Below, piece after piece: positions 1 to 13,400 of a DNA stretch of 64,000 nt (positions are counted from its first letter, which is position 1; the number at the start of each line of letters is the position of its first letter). The translations under genes were made by a program, and so were the position numbers. This DNA is from Saururus chinensis (taxonomy: Eukaryota > Streptophyta > Magnoliopsida > Piperales > Saururaceae), in the NCBI GenBank assembly GCA_035235625.1, contig CP141143.1, forward strand, positions 974,501 through 1,038,500, in the 5' to 3' direction. The notes under the pieces were generated by a model. That model ran no database searches. It saw nothing but the letters and a program-made list of their open reading frames with translations, and was not told the DNA's origin.

Positions 1-112
1 GCTTTGTGCTGACGGGCCTCAGAGCGGTTCGCAGCGAAATCCCAGCAATGACCCATTTCTGCGCATCTGATTCTAGTGCTCCTTCCACTTGCAGCTTGTC
101 CGATATACCCAT
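1..112 (-). CDS. SMR6: SMR6-like (SIAMESE-related) CDK inhibitor, 5' part only
   Basis: Reading the minus strand from the ATG at 112-110 gives 37 codons, open to the window edge, starting [20 protein letters not shown] and continuing [17 protein letters not shown]. The [10 protein letters not shown]-type block followed by a Lys/Arg-Pro stretch is the N-terminal signature I know from SMR6/SMR8-type members of the plant-specific SIAMESE-RELATED family. These small proteins bind CDK-cyclin complexes, restrain mitosis and promote endoreplication. The cyclin-binding and C-terminal motifs lie outside the window. The family is usually about 100 residues and often intronless, so roughly a third of the protein is visible. 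The gene is divergent from RBB1. In Arabidopsis the SMR6 locus (At5g40460) lies next to RBB1 (At5g40450), which agrees with the call. The start is the first ATG before the conserved block. The identity rests on one motif plus synteny. Confidence 0.68.
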   Translation of the reverse strand, partial: MGISDKLQVEGALESDAQKWVIAGISLRTALRPVSTK

Positions 113-385
113 ACCTGGACCCTGATAAGCAGCTTCTTCCTTGACCCCCCCCCCCTCCGCCAATTTCACCCCCAACTTTCAATCTGGACGGGAAAGATAA
201 TAGTAACAGGAAAACCCACCAAGAAAAGAATAATTTGAAACAAAGCTCTCAACCCGCCTCGGAAGAAAACGCGCGAAAGGATGAAGGCAAAGGCTTTTCT
301 TTTTTGATACTAGGAAGTTGATCTCAAAGGAATGGAAAAGGAACACGTTGGTTGGTGATTTCTGGTCGCAGAGAAAGTACTTGAA

Positions 386-417
386 GAGAGAGAGAGGAGG
401 GGGGGGGGGGGGGGGGG
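386..417. repeat. (GA)n followed by a 19-base poly-G tract
   Basis: A short GA microsatellite (about 386-398) runs straight into 19 consecutive G residues (399-417). It lies about 280 bases upstream of the SMR6-like start codon, on the strand that would be template or non-template for its 5' leader. Such tracts can form G-quadruplexes and are prone to length error in sequencing, so the exact length is uncertain. Confidence 0.85.
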
Positions 418-1296
418 CTGTTGGGTTTGGGTTGAAGAGTCAAGACAGCCGGCCCTGTGAACTGGAGAGCAGGGACAGTGCTGGAGGAAAGGGGGTGCGT
501 GGGTGCTTAAGACTTTAGGGAGATGATAGAAAGGCTTTGCCGCGTGAAATAGGCTGACCGGGGTGGTCACCCCGCCCTCCCTTGGGATTTTGGCGCCCTT
601 TTCCTTTTGTTGGTTTGCTTCGATGTTTATCCAGCGAGAGGAAGACTTTTTTTTATGCTCCTTTCTAGTAAAGAGCTTTACACTATGTAGTATAAAATTA
701 TTTGTATAAGATTGATAGTGCACAGTAGTATTAATAATATTGACACTAACATACGCTAATATATGTAAGGGTCCTATATGTAACATATACTAAGTTTATT
801 GTCAGAGGGATTATCGATATTAAAGTACACTAACATGATACACTGAGCTCATTAACAAAGAGATCATTCATGCTAAAATGAAACATGAAAAACGCTTCTC
901 AGCAGCATAGAGTGAATATGGGCTCGTTGAGGCTCCACATCTACATGGGCCTCCAACGTTCCCCCTTTCACAACGTTCATCATATGTGCCTTAGATTTTT
1001 CCCTTTCATCCAACCTACGCTTCTCCTTAGACAAACTATCCCCCAAGTACCCTCCAATTTTTAGTAGCACTTACTGCATAAGATTCAATGCTGCATTTGT
1101 GAATTGCATTTACACTTTTCAATTTTTTGCAAAACTGCACTTTTGCTCCTTTATGTTCAAATTTTGCATATTGACCTCTGCTATTAACAAAACCGTTCAT
1201 AACTATTTTCAAGTTACAAAAATTATCTTATTCACTTACTCTTCAAACCTTTGACACAGTGGCTGCAAGTGATGTAGAGATGGCAGGAAGGCTGTT

Positions 1297-1316
1297 GGGG
1301 GGGGGGGGGGGGGGGG
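1297..1316. repeat. poly-G tract, 20 bases
   Basis: Twenty consecutive G residues are directly visible. It is the second long G run within 1 kb, in otherwise AT-rich intergenic DNA. The length may be affected by assembly. Confidence 0.85.
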
Positions 1317-2429
1317 AGAGACGGAATGAAGAGGATGGAGGAACTGAAAGTGTCAAATAGATGTTCAGAAGTATTAATTGTTAGTGAAGGTTAAAATTAG
1401 AATTTAGGTCAAGTTTGGTGGTTAAATTTGTTATTTTTCTTGAGAGCAGAAAGTGTATAAATAGGGATTCTGTAGTGAAATGGGAACAAACGTCAAATTT
1501 GAATCTCCAAAATTGTATATTTCGTTTACCCTTTTTTGAATGGGCTCTCGTAGCATTTTTAAGTGACCTCCAGAAACTATTTTTCCTTTTGTCATTTTCT
1601 TCCTGCAATTTCGGTGTGAACTTTCTAGTGGATTGCAAATTCAGTTACGTAATTCATGTGAATACAATAAAAATCCTATTTACTTCATCTTCCTCTCCCA
1701 AAATTTACAGCTTTCTTCAGTCAGATTCATATTCACTGCATCTTTTGTCAAAGATCAAGGGTGTCAAGTACAATATACCTAATTTAATTGTATCTATGTT
1801 GTCTTGGTAGCCCTATTCTCTCCCAGTGCCTCGTCAATGCTTCCAAAATGTAGGAAGAAAACAAAAAAATGGTTGGAGAGTTTTTTTATTCATATTAATA
1901 CACACCCCACTCCTTAAAATAAAAAATTCTCCCCTTCCCCCAAATATGCCACATAACTCAAACCTGAAACCTCTATGCAGATATAAGAGGTCCTGTCCAG
2001 CAAGAAGGGTGGCTGGGTTGGCCACTTTGGATACAGACCATCAATTTATATTTAGGATAATTAAGCAAGTTTCTATTTGGTATATATATATCATCTCCTT
2101 TAAATATTTAATTCAAAATGTTGTTTCCAGCTTTTTGAACAGCGAACCCCCTCATTGGAGGACTTTCAAGTAAAGACATTAAGAGAAAATGTTGCCATGC
2201 ATGATAGAGTCAATCAGTAAACTAAGGTTTTAAGCGAGATTAGGGACTAGGAGTGAAGGATAATGGTTCTAAAGACTGAATGAGAGGAATAATACGAAGA
2301 TATAGGGAAGAGGCACAGAGACAATTTAGAGTACCGATAGAGAGCAACCACATTATCTCCTCCTACTATGGCTATTGTTGCTGTTGTTGTACGAATATCG
2401 CCACCGTTGTCATCGCCGTAACCGCTGTC

Positions 2430-4043
2430 ACTAATAATAATAATAATAATTATTATTATTATTATTATTATTATATAATTAATAATTTAAAATCTTAATT
2501 ATTAATTTAGACAACCTTAGGAAATATTTCTCAAAAGTGTTGTTTTTTACTACGTTGGTGCCAACCAAGCAGCTGGCACCTGCATGACTTTTTTGTAAAA
2601 AAAAATTAAATGATTTTATTCTTCTAAAAGACGAAATTAGTTTAACGGTTATATTACTTAACCCAATTTCGTTCTTTAGAAGGATGAAATCATTTTAAGG
2701 CGATTTCGCCCTTCTAAAAGTTTCAACCGTTCACTTCTGAAACCAAAGCCGATTTCATACACTTCTTCATATATTCCCTTAAAATGACGAAATCACATGA
2801 ATTTAAAAAATAACAAGTGCATGTAGTTGTCGTTACTTTGCGGGATAGACATGCATGATGTCGATGTCGTCGTTAGGCTGAGAGAATGGATGTTATTGCA
2901 GTGAAGGAGTATCTCAATGATGCTGATGCCCCATTTGGGGGCATCGGAGTTGTGGTTGAAATCCTAACAGAAGATTTTGCAAAAGTCATAATTATAGATG
3001 CAAAAGCCGCGGTCGGTGCTGGCGGTGAAGTAGACATGGTCTTGGTTAAAGGAGAGGTGGAGGAGTGTGGGGAGGAAAGAAGAGTCGGACTTGGAGTCGG
3101 GGGTAGTAAATGCTTTACCATTGCAAGTCAAAGAGGAAGTAGCCTGACTCCTTGTTTTGCTTTACTGTTGTCCTCAGTCTCGACAAACATTTGTAATTGC
3201 TTTGTTGTCTCAATCTCTTTTAGTCTCCCAATCTCTCTTATTCCACTTTGGTTTACTTTTTATTTATTTATAAATTTGGAATAGTAAATACTTTGAGAGT
3301 TTTGTGCCAATTACGAAATTGTCAATGTTTTATGTCAAGTTGTATGCTTTGAGAATTTTTGGAATTGGAAATACTTTTTGTGATAGTAAACAAAAAATTG
3401 TAATGTTTATATGCTCTGATAGTTTTTAGGTTAGTGTAAATGCTCTTGTCGTAGTCAAAAAGTGTAAATGCTCTTGTCATAGTCTAAAACGTGTTAAGGG
3501 ATAGTGTAAATGGTATTGTCATAGTAAAAAAGGATAGTGTAAATGGAATTGTCATAGTAAAAAAACGTGTTAACATATAAAAACAATCTAAGTACAGTGA
3601 TTTCGTCATTCAAAATAACAAAATCACCACGACGGACCTTAACTACAACTATTATTTTCAGAAAGCACAAAAATGCTTGAGAGAATATATTAAAAAAATA
3701 CTATCTAGAAAGCACAAAAATGATTGCGAGAATATATTAAAAAAATATTATATAAACCTTAAGTGCTGAAGCAAACGGCTAAAATGAGCTAAGGGGGATA
3801 AAATCAGGTTAAGTAACATAACCGTTAAACCGGTTTCATCCTTTAGAAGGACAAAATCAACTTAAACTTAATTTTGTCATTTTAAAGAACAAAATTATCT
3901 AAAAAATTTTAAAAAAAATCACACAAGTGCCAGCTACTTGGCTGGCGCATGTATGGCAAAAAATAACACTACTTTGGGATTTCCCAAAGTAGTCTAAATT
4001 GGTAATTAAGTTTTTTTTAATTATTAATTAAATAATTTTCCCC

Positions 4044-4115
<72 letters not shown>

Positions 4116-4116
4116 C
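2430..4116. mobile_element. foldback element with long degenerate terminal inverted repeats
   Basis: The left end (about 2430-2690) and the reverse complement of the right end (about 3797-4116) match over some 250-300 bases with gaps. From the outside in, both arms show an (AAT)n/(ATT)n microsatellite, an AT-rich stretch ending in TTTAGAC, a run reading GTGTT(A/G)TTTTTT, a GCCAGC/GCAGCTGGCAC block and TTTAACGGTTAT(A/G)TTACTTAACC. The interior has a minisatellite at about 3430-3575 (four units around AGTGTAAATGCTCTTGTC) and a tandem duplication of about 50 bases at 3660-3755. No transposase is visible. A long-TIR, non-autonomous DNA transposon or foldback element fits best. The superfamily is not clear because no clean target-site duplication can be set within the AT-rich flanks. 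Confidence 0.6.
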
Positions 4117-7100
4117 CACTCACTAACTATTCTACAAGTCTAACAATTATTATGACTAATTTATCGTAAGACCATAATATACTCCTTACAAACAAGAAAT
4201 CCTACTGAGTAATTCTGTGCCAAAAAAAATCCTACTGCATTATCAGTCATTTCTCCAATAATTGCAATTCAATATAAATTACCAATCTCCACTTAACAAC
4301 ATCCAAAAGTGGTTCATTTTTTACTTAGGTGTTACGTGTTGCTAAGGATTAAGCTTTAAAATAAGGCCCACATGTTTGATAAACGAGTTATTACTTTGCG
4401 ACACTAAAAAACCATATGAAATTCGGTCTTTGTATCAAGAATTTATTTACTGAAAGCTGTATCAGGCATCCGTAGAAGGAAGTTTATCTGCTAAAGGTGT
4501 ACAGATCAATATGTTGGCACGGGGCTTGTGCATGGGGGCTTGCATCAATAATAATGGTGCGCGTAAGCGAGTTTCCTTGATTACTCAATAAGTCTAGGGT
4601 GAGATCAAAATGATCTAAGACGTAAGGCATGCCCAAGTTAGGTAGTGAACTGATGATTAATGGAGATGAGCCATAGTTTTAGAACTCTTATTTGACTCAA
4701 AAACTGTCTGCGTTAACTCAACTCTTTTGTAAACCGAGAAACTTTGTTCTGAACTCAAACACGCATGACTCACTTGATGACTCAATTGACTCCCGAGTCA
4801 ACTCGCCAAGTCTTTTCTATTCTCCATATAATTACTTTTCATTAAAACTTAACATATTTTTTTTATTAACTTATGATAATTATTATCCCTTTATTGAAAT
4901 TAAGGTTGTAACAAGGTGTTTTATCTATTACATTTTGTTAATAGTTGACTAACAATGATGAAAACCCTCATATGAGTCATTTAATCTTTTCATTAGTTAA
5001 AGTGATATTTGGGGAAATAATTTATGTAACATATACATGTATTTTATGTTAGTTTACATAGAAAACACAATTATTTAGATAATAATTATATTGTATAGTT
5101 TTTACAATATGATATTTGTTGTACTCTAAATATGTACACTAAGAGGAATAGACTATAATGTATAGCTTCTTTATATTCAATCTATAAGTTGTTAGGAGTT
5201 ATTTTTTAGATAAAATTTCACATCTAAAGTATTTGATTGTGTGATCACGTAAAGTCCTTGAATTTTTAAACATTGAGACAAACAACAGATGGCCCCTACA
5301 GCTTCCTTTTAATTTGTTGTGGGTTAGATGAAGTGTGACACAGGCGAATTGTATACATCATATGATGCGACTAGTAAGGGACAAAGGTGGTGCACTTGTG
5401 CTGGTGCTGACGAGGTCCCACGTCGGGCCTTGAGGCTCCTGGTGCCATGGAGAAACTCAGTGGACAAGCAGATGGAACTGAGGTGTCTACCCTCTTCAGC
5501 CAGCTCAGTGTGAGAGTGTATGTCTCTCAAGATTACAACTCATTTTCGGCCATCCCCCCACCAAGCGCTCCTCCACTTCTTTGAAGACCACATGGGCAAG
5601 CATTTTTCCTTTCTAAAAGCTCAATTACCCATTTGTAACCTCTCTCTCTCCCCCCACCCCCTTGTGCGATCAATCAGCCATCCTACATACATCTCATAGT
5701 TCACAAAATGGGCTCCACGTTCTTGCAAAGGAGAACCCCAATAGATGCTGACTGCAATGCATACACAAAGGAAGCAGACAGACGTTACTAGAACGCCCAT
5801 GTGATGTGATCTTAACACAGGACAGGACGGAAAAAAATTAAACAGCTCCACACCATACTTTGTCCATATATCAGTCGAATTATTGGGCAAATAGATGGCG
5901 CGTGGCCCCCACTCATCAGAAAAAGAATGAAAGCTGTGGGCCTTTACCGTTTGATTCCTCAGCATTTACAATGAAGAAATGTGTATCAACGGTAGAGCTA
6001 CAAACAAGGCTCATACGGGTCACGACCCCTTGGTTTCCAACACAAAGCTCAGGTTTGCAGCCAAAAGGAGTGCGCGTATTAGAAGACGAGCATTTCTTAT
6101 ATTAGCCAGATACATGTTTAACCAGCAACCCGAGCTCTGATGTTGACGGAAGCCAATAATAGTTTATAGGTCACCCTCATATTCATATTTGTGTTGTTGT
6201 ATTCCTTTTCTATTCTTCTTTTAGACCGTCCAGCTCCTAATCGCAGCAACTTGCAGTGGGCGGCGAAGCGGACAAGAAGATAATGTTTGGGTCGATGACT
6301 CTCTCTCTCTCTCTCTCTCTCTTTTCCTTACTTTGTCTAGTTGTTTCTTTCTTATTATTTTCCCTTTTTTTAAACACATATGAGGCTACATTGCTTAACT
6401 TGAATTTTTTTTTACCATAAACTATACCCAAGGAAGAAACAATTAATTCAAACAGTAATTTGTATTTCAAGATACCTTCCTCCACTCTAGTACAAAATTG
6501 ATTGCGAAAGCGGATGCAAGGAAGCAGTAGTTGCTTGTCGATGGCTGAAGTTCACAACTGTTTGTATTGGTTGATAGGGTCCACGTCATTATCATCATCT
6601 TCATCATTTTCCTGGAATTAAGAAGAGATTGGATCAAGCGAGAAGCTTCCCGAGGAAAAGACGGTTGATTTCTCCAGCAGCTAACAGTCAAATATATTCT
6701 CTGTCCCACATTAATAGCTTTATTTATTTTTTAAAAAATAAACTAAATTTAAATTACTTTAAAAAAAATTATATATATATATGCGCTCTAATTCAAAGAC
6801 TACATGAAAATCACAATGTAAGAATAAGATTCATCTAAGATGCTTATGAGCTAACTCCGACCAACAATGATTCTAAATCTTCTCTTATGAATATCCGAAA
6901 ACGACAGCCGTGATGTATAAACAATGGTAAGCTTCGGTCATGGAGCCTCCGAACTGGATCCATGGCCATTTCCTCGTACTACTTTCATCTCCACATTATC
7001 ATACCATAAGGTTAGAGAGGCTTGTTATTTTTTTTTCCAAACTGGAAGCTTGTGCTGTCTGAAGAACTTTGCACGCAGAAATCATGCATTAATAAGATGT

Positions 7101-7320
7101 GGGAAACGAAAATGATAATCTGGTAATTTCACACACGTTGTCAGCACACAACACGAAGTGACACTGAGCCAGCAGAAGATAACTACAAAATGGTGGAATG
7201 TGCAGCCTTGTCCTCTCATGACTTAGTTTTTATAATGATCTACCTGTCAGGACTATACAAGATACCTTTCAGAGACTCAAAGGGTATCAAGCGCCTTCAA
7301 TATGGCTGCTTTGAATTCTA
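4117..7320. other. intergenic region upstream of RBB1
   Basis: No gene can be supported. The DNA is AT-rich with short open frames only. A CT microsatellite lies at about 6298-6322. The last few hundred bases before 7324 are expected to contain the RBB1 promoter, but I recognise no specific factor-binding cluster. Confidence 0.55.
6298..6322. repeat. (CT)n microsatellite
   Basis: About twelve CT units in a row are visible. Pyrimidine tracts of this kind are common in plant promoters and leaders. No gene assignment is made. Confidence 0.85.
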
Positions 7321-7323
7321 CTG

Positions 7324-7331
7324 TTTATAAG
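7324..7331 (+). promoter_or_regulatory. candidate TATA box of the RBB1 gene
   Basis: TTTATAAG lies 123-130 bases before the proposed ATG at 7454. A start site about 30 bases downstream would give a leader of roughly 95 bases, a normal plant arrangement. It is supported only by motif and position. Confidence 0.4.
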
Positions 7332-7453
7332 AGGGCATTGGTGAAGAAGTAATGATAGAATTGCTTATAGAAGGAGCTTACATTTGCAAGCTTGTTGTTT
7401 ACGTCTCTACCGCCTTTTCTCCCCAAGGCGAGCAAGACACTGCAGGTTGAACA

Positions 7454-10400
7454 ATGGCAACTGCGGCACCCATCCAAGGAGAGGTAAGCAACAACATCTT
7501 CTTTGCAATCGCTTCTGTTTCTAAGGTTCAGGAATTCAACACCCTGACTCATTTTAACAAATATCCAAATGAAAACTACCTTCTGATTTTTCATTCTCGT
7601 GTAAAAAGCTGCTCATCTGCAAACTTCATGTCACTCACCTGGTTTTTTACATATAATGAGCAAGAAGTACGTTATTTCTGTGCCCGAACCCGATTTGCTA
7701 GTCCAGGAAGACAATTCCAACTCCACTCTGCTTCAAGCGAGATTCTAAATTCTCTAGTTTAATTTGCAAGTCTTCTTTGCTTTTTTTAATCATTGGGGAG
7801 AAGGAAGCTTCTATCAAGATCACACTTCTTTTCTTCGCAGCACGGTTTTTCTCTCCCTGCTCAGACTTCATGATTGTATTAGATAGAAACAGCACACTAC
7901 GCCCACTTTCTTGATGTGTATAACTGCTTGTGGCTTGATCCTTTTTGGTGTGAAATCAAATACACAGTTATTTCTCTAATCAAGTCTGTTTGATCACATG
8001 TATTCAATAGAGATAGTCTTAGTTTCTTTTAATCTAAATACTCCTATTATGTATGGTACACTATATCTAAGTGGTTGCAACTTAGCAATGCTTTTCCTTG
8101 AAGGAACTTAACTCTGAATGTAAACTTTTGCATTGTTTTATGGGACTGAAGTATTTAGAAAACGGGTCTAGGAGAATCTGACTCGACAAATGATTTGTTG
8201 GCTGATTTAACTTCTAGAAGATAATATTATACCGAAAGTTAGAGACAACTTTGAAGAAAGATCATTCTCCAATTAAGAATGCAGCGTGACTCATAAGTTG
8301 GTTAAGAAACAACATGCTTAAACGACATTAGCATCATAAACAGATTTCGATTCCATACTGCAGTTTCACACCTGCGAGACATTCTTGTCTTGTAATATCA
8401 GCATTTCCGCTTGATAAAATTGGTGAAAGTTCAGAAGGCTCTGAGAAAGAATTTCAGTGAAGGTTCAGAGGGCTTTGAACCCTATCTGTGCAGGTGGTTG
8501 GTGGAGCTCGGGACCACCACCTACCTGGCCAACCACATCCAGACTATAACCTTGCTCAGATAATACTGAGTGTCTCAGAATATACTTGTCCTGTTTAGCT
8601 GTCCTTGTTGTTTTTGCCTCATCCTATGTGAAATTAAATATTCACCAATTTTTCTACAAGTACAAAAAATGCTACTCCCTTTGGCTTAAATTAATAGTTC
8701 TATTTAGTCAGAAAGTTTGTTCTATATTAATAATTTTATTTTGTTCTATTTAAATGATTAGGTTCTTAAAAAAGAGTATCATGAGCTTATTTTCTCGTAT
8801 TTTAGATGTGGGTTTCACTATTAATTAAAAATTATTATTTTTTCAAATGAAACTATTAATATACGACAGGACAGAATGAGTATAACATTGTCCCTAAATG
8901 GAGAAATCTCAATATTATATCTCTTGTGTGCAATTTACCAGATCTTCTATGTCTACACATCTCTTTTATGTTTGCGACTTTTATCCTTTTGAAGGGGGTG
9001 TCTACACAGCTAAACTTTACAATAGAATTACTACATTAACAAACAAGATCATTATTATACAGTTTCACTAGTTTTCTTTTAAATTATACAAATTTTATTA
9101 AAGAGTTACTCGCAAAAATACATACATATTATGTGTAAATATATATTAGATAAAATAAAATAAATTAAAAATAAATATATTAAATAAATATCTCTTTTAC
9201 ATGTTATAATTACAATATATTGTTTTAAAGATCATAATAATCATTAATTATGCACACAAGCTCTCTCTACTAATTATATATTCTTATAGTAGATAACTAT
9301 GAATCCAAATCTCATAGGCTAAATATGATTTTATAGGTTGGTGAAGACAATGATGTTAAAGGATTTTATGTTGTAAATCACATTATTTATATTCAAAACC
9401 AATTTTACAATGAATCTCATTTGATAAAGCACTTTAGAAAATTTCCAATACCATTAAAAAGATGTAAATTCAAATATATATATATATATATATATAATAT
9501 GTAAAAGTATAAAAAATTTATTATTGAGAATTGTGTTACACACAGGCCTACAAAAAAGTTTAAAAAACAATAAGCATGTGTGATCTCATTTGATAAAATT
9601 CATTGATAGCTTTATAATAGTACCAAGAATGTACAAATCTAAACTCGAAAGCATAATATATAATATTTTAAAGTTAAAATCAATGTACCCTAAAAAATAG
9701 GGATTATACTTCTTTAACTGTTTTTGGATTAGCATGTGTCAAGTAGAGGTAAAATAGGGTTAATGGTATAAAACATGGATTATATAGTCAAAATTTTGAA
9801 AGTTTTATAATATGCGTGTAAATAAATATTAAATAACATAAAATTAGATAAATTAAAAATAAAATATGTATTAAATAAAGATTTCTTTTGCATGCTATAG
9901 TTATAATACATTACTTTGAGAATCACAATAATCATTAATTAAACACATAAGCTTCATACTAATCTATATGCACTCATATTAGATAATTATGAATCAAAAT
10001 CTCATAAACTAAATATCATGTTATAAGTCGATGAAGACAATGGTGACGAAGGATTTTATGTCGTGGATCACATTATTTATATTCAAGACCAATTTTACGA
10101 TAGATCTCATTTAATAGCTCTTTGGCAATTTTCCAAGACCGTTAAAAATATATAAATACAAATATGTATAATATATGTAAATATATAAAAAATTATTATT
10201 AAGAAGTGTGCTATATACATGGGGCCTACAAAAATGTTGGACAAAAACATAATCATATAGGATTTCATTTAATAGAGTTCATCAAGAGCTATCTATTGAT
10301 ACTAAAAACATGTGAATCCTAGTGTAGGAGTGCAAAATATAATATTTTAAAATTAAAATCAACATACCCTAAAAAATTAGAATAAGAATTTTAATATCTT

Positions 10401-13400
10401 TAGTTTTTTTATTAGGATGAGTAAATAAAGGTAAAATAGAGATTAATAATATAAAATATGGGTCATATAGTCAGAATTTAAAAGTTTATAGTACACCAAT
10501 TTACTTTATAGTATAGTATAATTTTTTCATTTGCTTCTCTGTATTTGCAAAACAAGTTAATATTACCCAGCTTTGCCGCTTGTCCTTAGTGTCCTTTTTT
10601 CTGCAATAGATAGAAGAACCAGCAAATTCAAGATGTGAGGTGTCTCATACAACTGGAATAGGAGGAAAAACACCTGAAATCGAGGAAAGCCCATCAAAAA
10701 AGCAAGATGAGATCGAGTTATGTGACAAGGATATAGATGTAAATAGGGGCAACATACTATTCGAAAGTGATGACAACTGCAGGAAGACATACGAGGTCGA
10801 GTCAGCTGCGAAGGTAAATTTGACTGCTGGAGGAATTCAAAATTTTGAGTCTGAAAGTTTTAAGAACTCTTCTTCGGAAGGTGAAGCAGCTACAGATGTA
10901 ATTCTGACTCAGAAAGAAAATGAAAACGAGCTCATGCTTCCGAGAGATCAATTTGAACTTCTGCCAGAGACCAACGATCCTTTGAAACATGACAAGGCAT
11001 ATGCAAGCCCGAAGGAAAAAGATGCTGCGATAACAAAAGATAAGGGACACTTGTTAGTCTCTGAACTGCTGTCATCTGAAGAGAAAAATGCAACTGTGGA
11101 AGAGAGAGCAGAAACTGGGGATATGGTAACAGCAAATGGAGCAGCTCCAACTAAGAGGAATCTAGACAATTTTGCAAATTCTTGCGAAAATGATAAAGAT
11201 GCTGAGGAGGTCAATCCGACTAAGGGCCTTGTAGACAATTCTGGCAAAGCTGATATCAACTACAAAGATCCGTCAATTTTAGAACCAAACAAGTTTGGTT
11301 TCAACAAAGATGAAAATTTTGTTTTTGGAAATGCACAAGAAACACAAAATATATATGTAGAGAACCAAGTAAATCACCAACCTATAGGGCAGAGTTTTGA
11401 TTGCGATACAGGAAGTGAGAATAAGGAAATGGTGGAAACAGAACAAAACATCGATAAAAGTTGTCAAAAAGATGCCACGTTTTCATTGGGAAATGAGCAA
11501 GATCTTCATGCCCATCAGAACCTAAAATCTGAGTGGTCAAGAGAGAACTCTGATGGTCCTTGTGAAGGATCACCAGATGCTAAAATTTATGGAGAGAGAG
11601 CATTTCAAGGTAACAGCGATCCCCAAAAGGAAATTGGTACAAGTGCCATTGAATCAGTAACTGAAAAGGGCATAGAGCAGTCTTTATGCCAGGAAGAAGA
11701 AATGCAACTTGAGGAAGTTAACATACCTGCGGAAGCAGCAGTGGGAGGAAACATCACTTCCAAAGGCAATGATAATGTCAATACAAGTAGCGTGGGTCCA
11801 CAAGAGGAGGACAGCAAGAGAGATGAACTCAGTTTGCCTGAAGCAAGAACGGAGATGGAGGAAGATGCCAAAGTAGTTGAAACAGTTGTAGGGAACGTTG
11901 CCCAAATAAGTGCTTTAGATAAAGCATTAGAAAATTTTAATACTGAGAATGTGGTGGATACCTCTGCAGAAGATGAGCATTCCCAAAATGAGACATTGAA
12001 GGTGAAAAACAGCTTGGAAGAGGAAACAGAGAATGAACAGCTTGCAAAAGCCTCACCACTGGCTAATGAAAACTCTATTGCCATAATTGATTCAACAAAT
12101 CCCAGTGAGCCAGCACAAGAGGCTTCTGCAGAGGAAAAGGAACATGATAAAGACTCTTCTAATGCCAAGGTTGACGAGCTTCCGAATGAATTAACTGAAA
12201 TGCATAACTCCTCAAGTGGAACATTGGTGGTTGAAGAGAAAATAGATGATGTCACAGCGAGGGAAGATAATCACTCAATTGAGAGATCTGATAGCAAAAT
12301 GGAAGACAATAAAACTGAAATAGCAACCTCCTTGTTGGAAGCCGAGGAACAGATTGATCAAACAAACAGTGAAAAGAATGTGGGGACAAGTGGCCTTTTT
12401 AAGGAAAAGGTAAGTTCATACTGCAATGATAATCTATATATCATCTTCTCATTTATATTGCCATTCCTGGACCGATTCCCATTTTGATTTTCTTTCATTT
12501 TTTTATAATCCTTTCCAGGAAGAAGAAAAAGATTTCTCATGTGCAGCACCCCTAGTGTCAAAGGAAGACGTGACTTGCGCAACATATACTAAACATGAGA
12601 CTCCAGGGGATGGTATTTTAAGTAAGGTGAGAGCAAAGTAGCAAAAGCTATTAGTTTCTGGAATCCAATGATCCAAGTGGTAAATTTACTTCAGCATTTA
12701 CTAACACAATCTCTACAGTCGAATGACAGAACATTTGATCTAAGAGAGCTAATAAAAGAAGAAACAGAGGAGAAGGGTGAAGAAAATTCTACTTCTTTCA
12801 TAGAAGATCAGAACAATAAAACCACGGAAACAAGTAATAATGCATGTGGAATGAAGGAAGAAGATAAGGACAGAGAAAGTGAAGTCAAAAAGGAAGAGAA
12901 TAATGCAGTCACGAAAACATTGGAGTCTAGATTGCAGAGGAACTTAGTTGGTGGTGAGCAACTTGGGAAAGATTGTGGATTGGATTCGAAAGAAAAACTC
13001 GAGAATATAAATGCTAGAGTATCTGTAGAAAAGGAAGATTCAGCCCAAAGTCTTCAGAACGGTGCAAGTGAAGGATTTTCACAAGAAATAGGAACTAAAA
13101 ATAAGTCTTGTGAAAGCAATAAAATTCCAGAAGAGGTCAGAGAAAAACACACCCATGAAGCATTATTTTTTTTCTCTTCCTTCAAGCTCAGAGTATCCTC
13201 TTTTCCTCATGGCTGAAACTAAACTTTTTTCTGCAAATTTTTGTTGTGTAAAACTAGAGCAAGGAAGATGAAATCAATATGCTGGATGTTGATGCCAAAC
13301 CAAACCTTGATGATCTAGCTGAAATTGGCTTACAAGAAGAGAAGCATAAAGAACGTATAGGAGAAGCACTCCAACCGCAGGTGGTTTACTTGAACTATCG

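Larger units (their letters stand above)
113..2428. other. intergenic region upstream of the SMR6-like gene
   Basis: I see no supportable gene here. The first few hundred bases should hold the 5' UTR and promoter of the minus-strand SMR6-like gene. They contain an 11-C run (145-155), a GA repeat followed by a 19-G run (386-417) and, further out, a 20-G run (1297-1316). The rest is AT-rich, and short open frames on both strands lack codon bias and recognisable motifs. Confidence 0.6.

Noticed and set aside
310-786. 158-codon minus-strand open frame near the left edge
   Set aside because: Its composition follows the complement of the G tract (a Pro run), it has no recognisable domain, and it sits where the SMR6-like leader is expected.
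2886-3284. 132-codon plus-strand open frame with Val/Gly-rich sequence
   Set aside because: It lies inside the foldback element, has no known motif, and the opposite frame is open over the same stretch.
5411-5425. snRNA upstream-element-like GTCCCACGTCGGG
   Set aside because: It resembles the plant USE core, but no TATA at the required spacing and no snRNA sequence follow.
8494-8562. Possible extra RBB1 exon (acceptor-like GTGCAG followed by an open stretch)
   Set aside because: No usable GT donor in phase follows at a sensible place, and exon 1 already joins exon 2 in phase 0. The segment is also a near-palindrome.
11605-12255. 216-codon minus-strand open frame opposite RBB1 exon 2
   Set aside because: It is the Ser/Leu-rich complement of Glu/Lys-rich codons, a usual shadow of acidic proteins.
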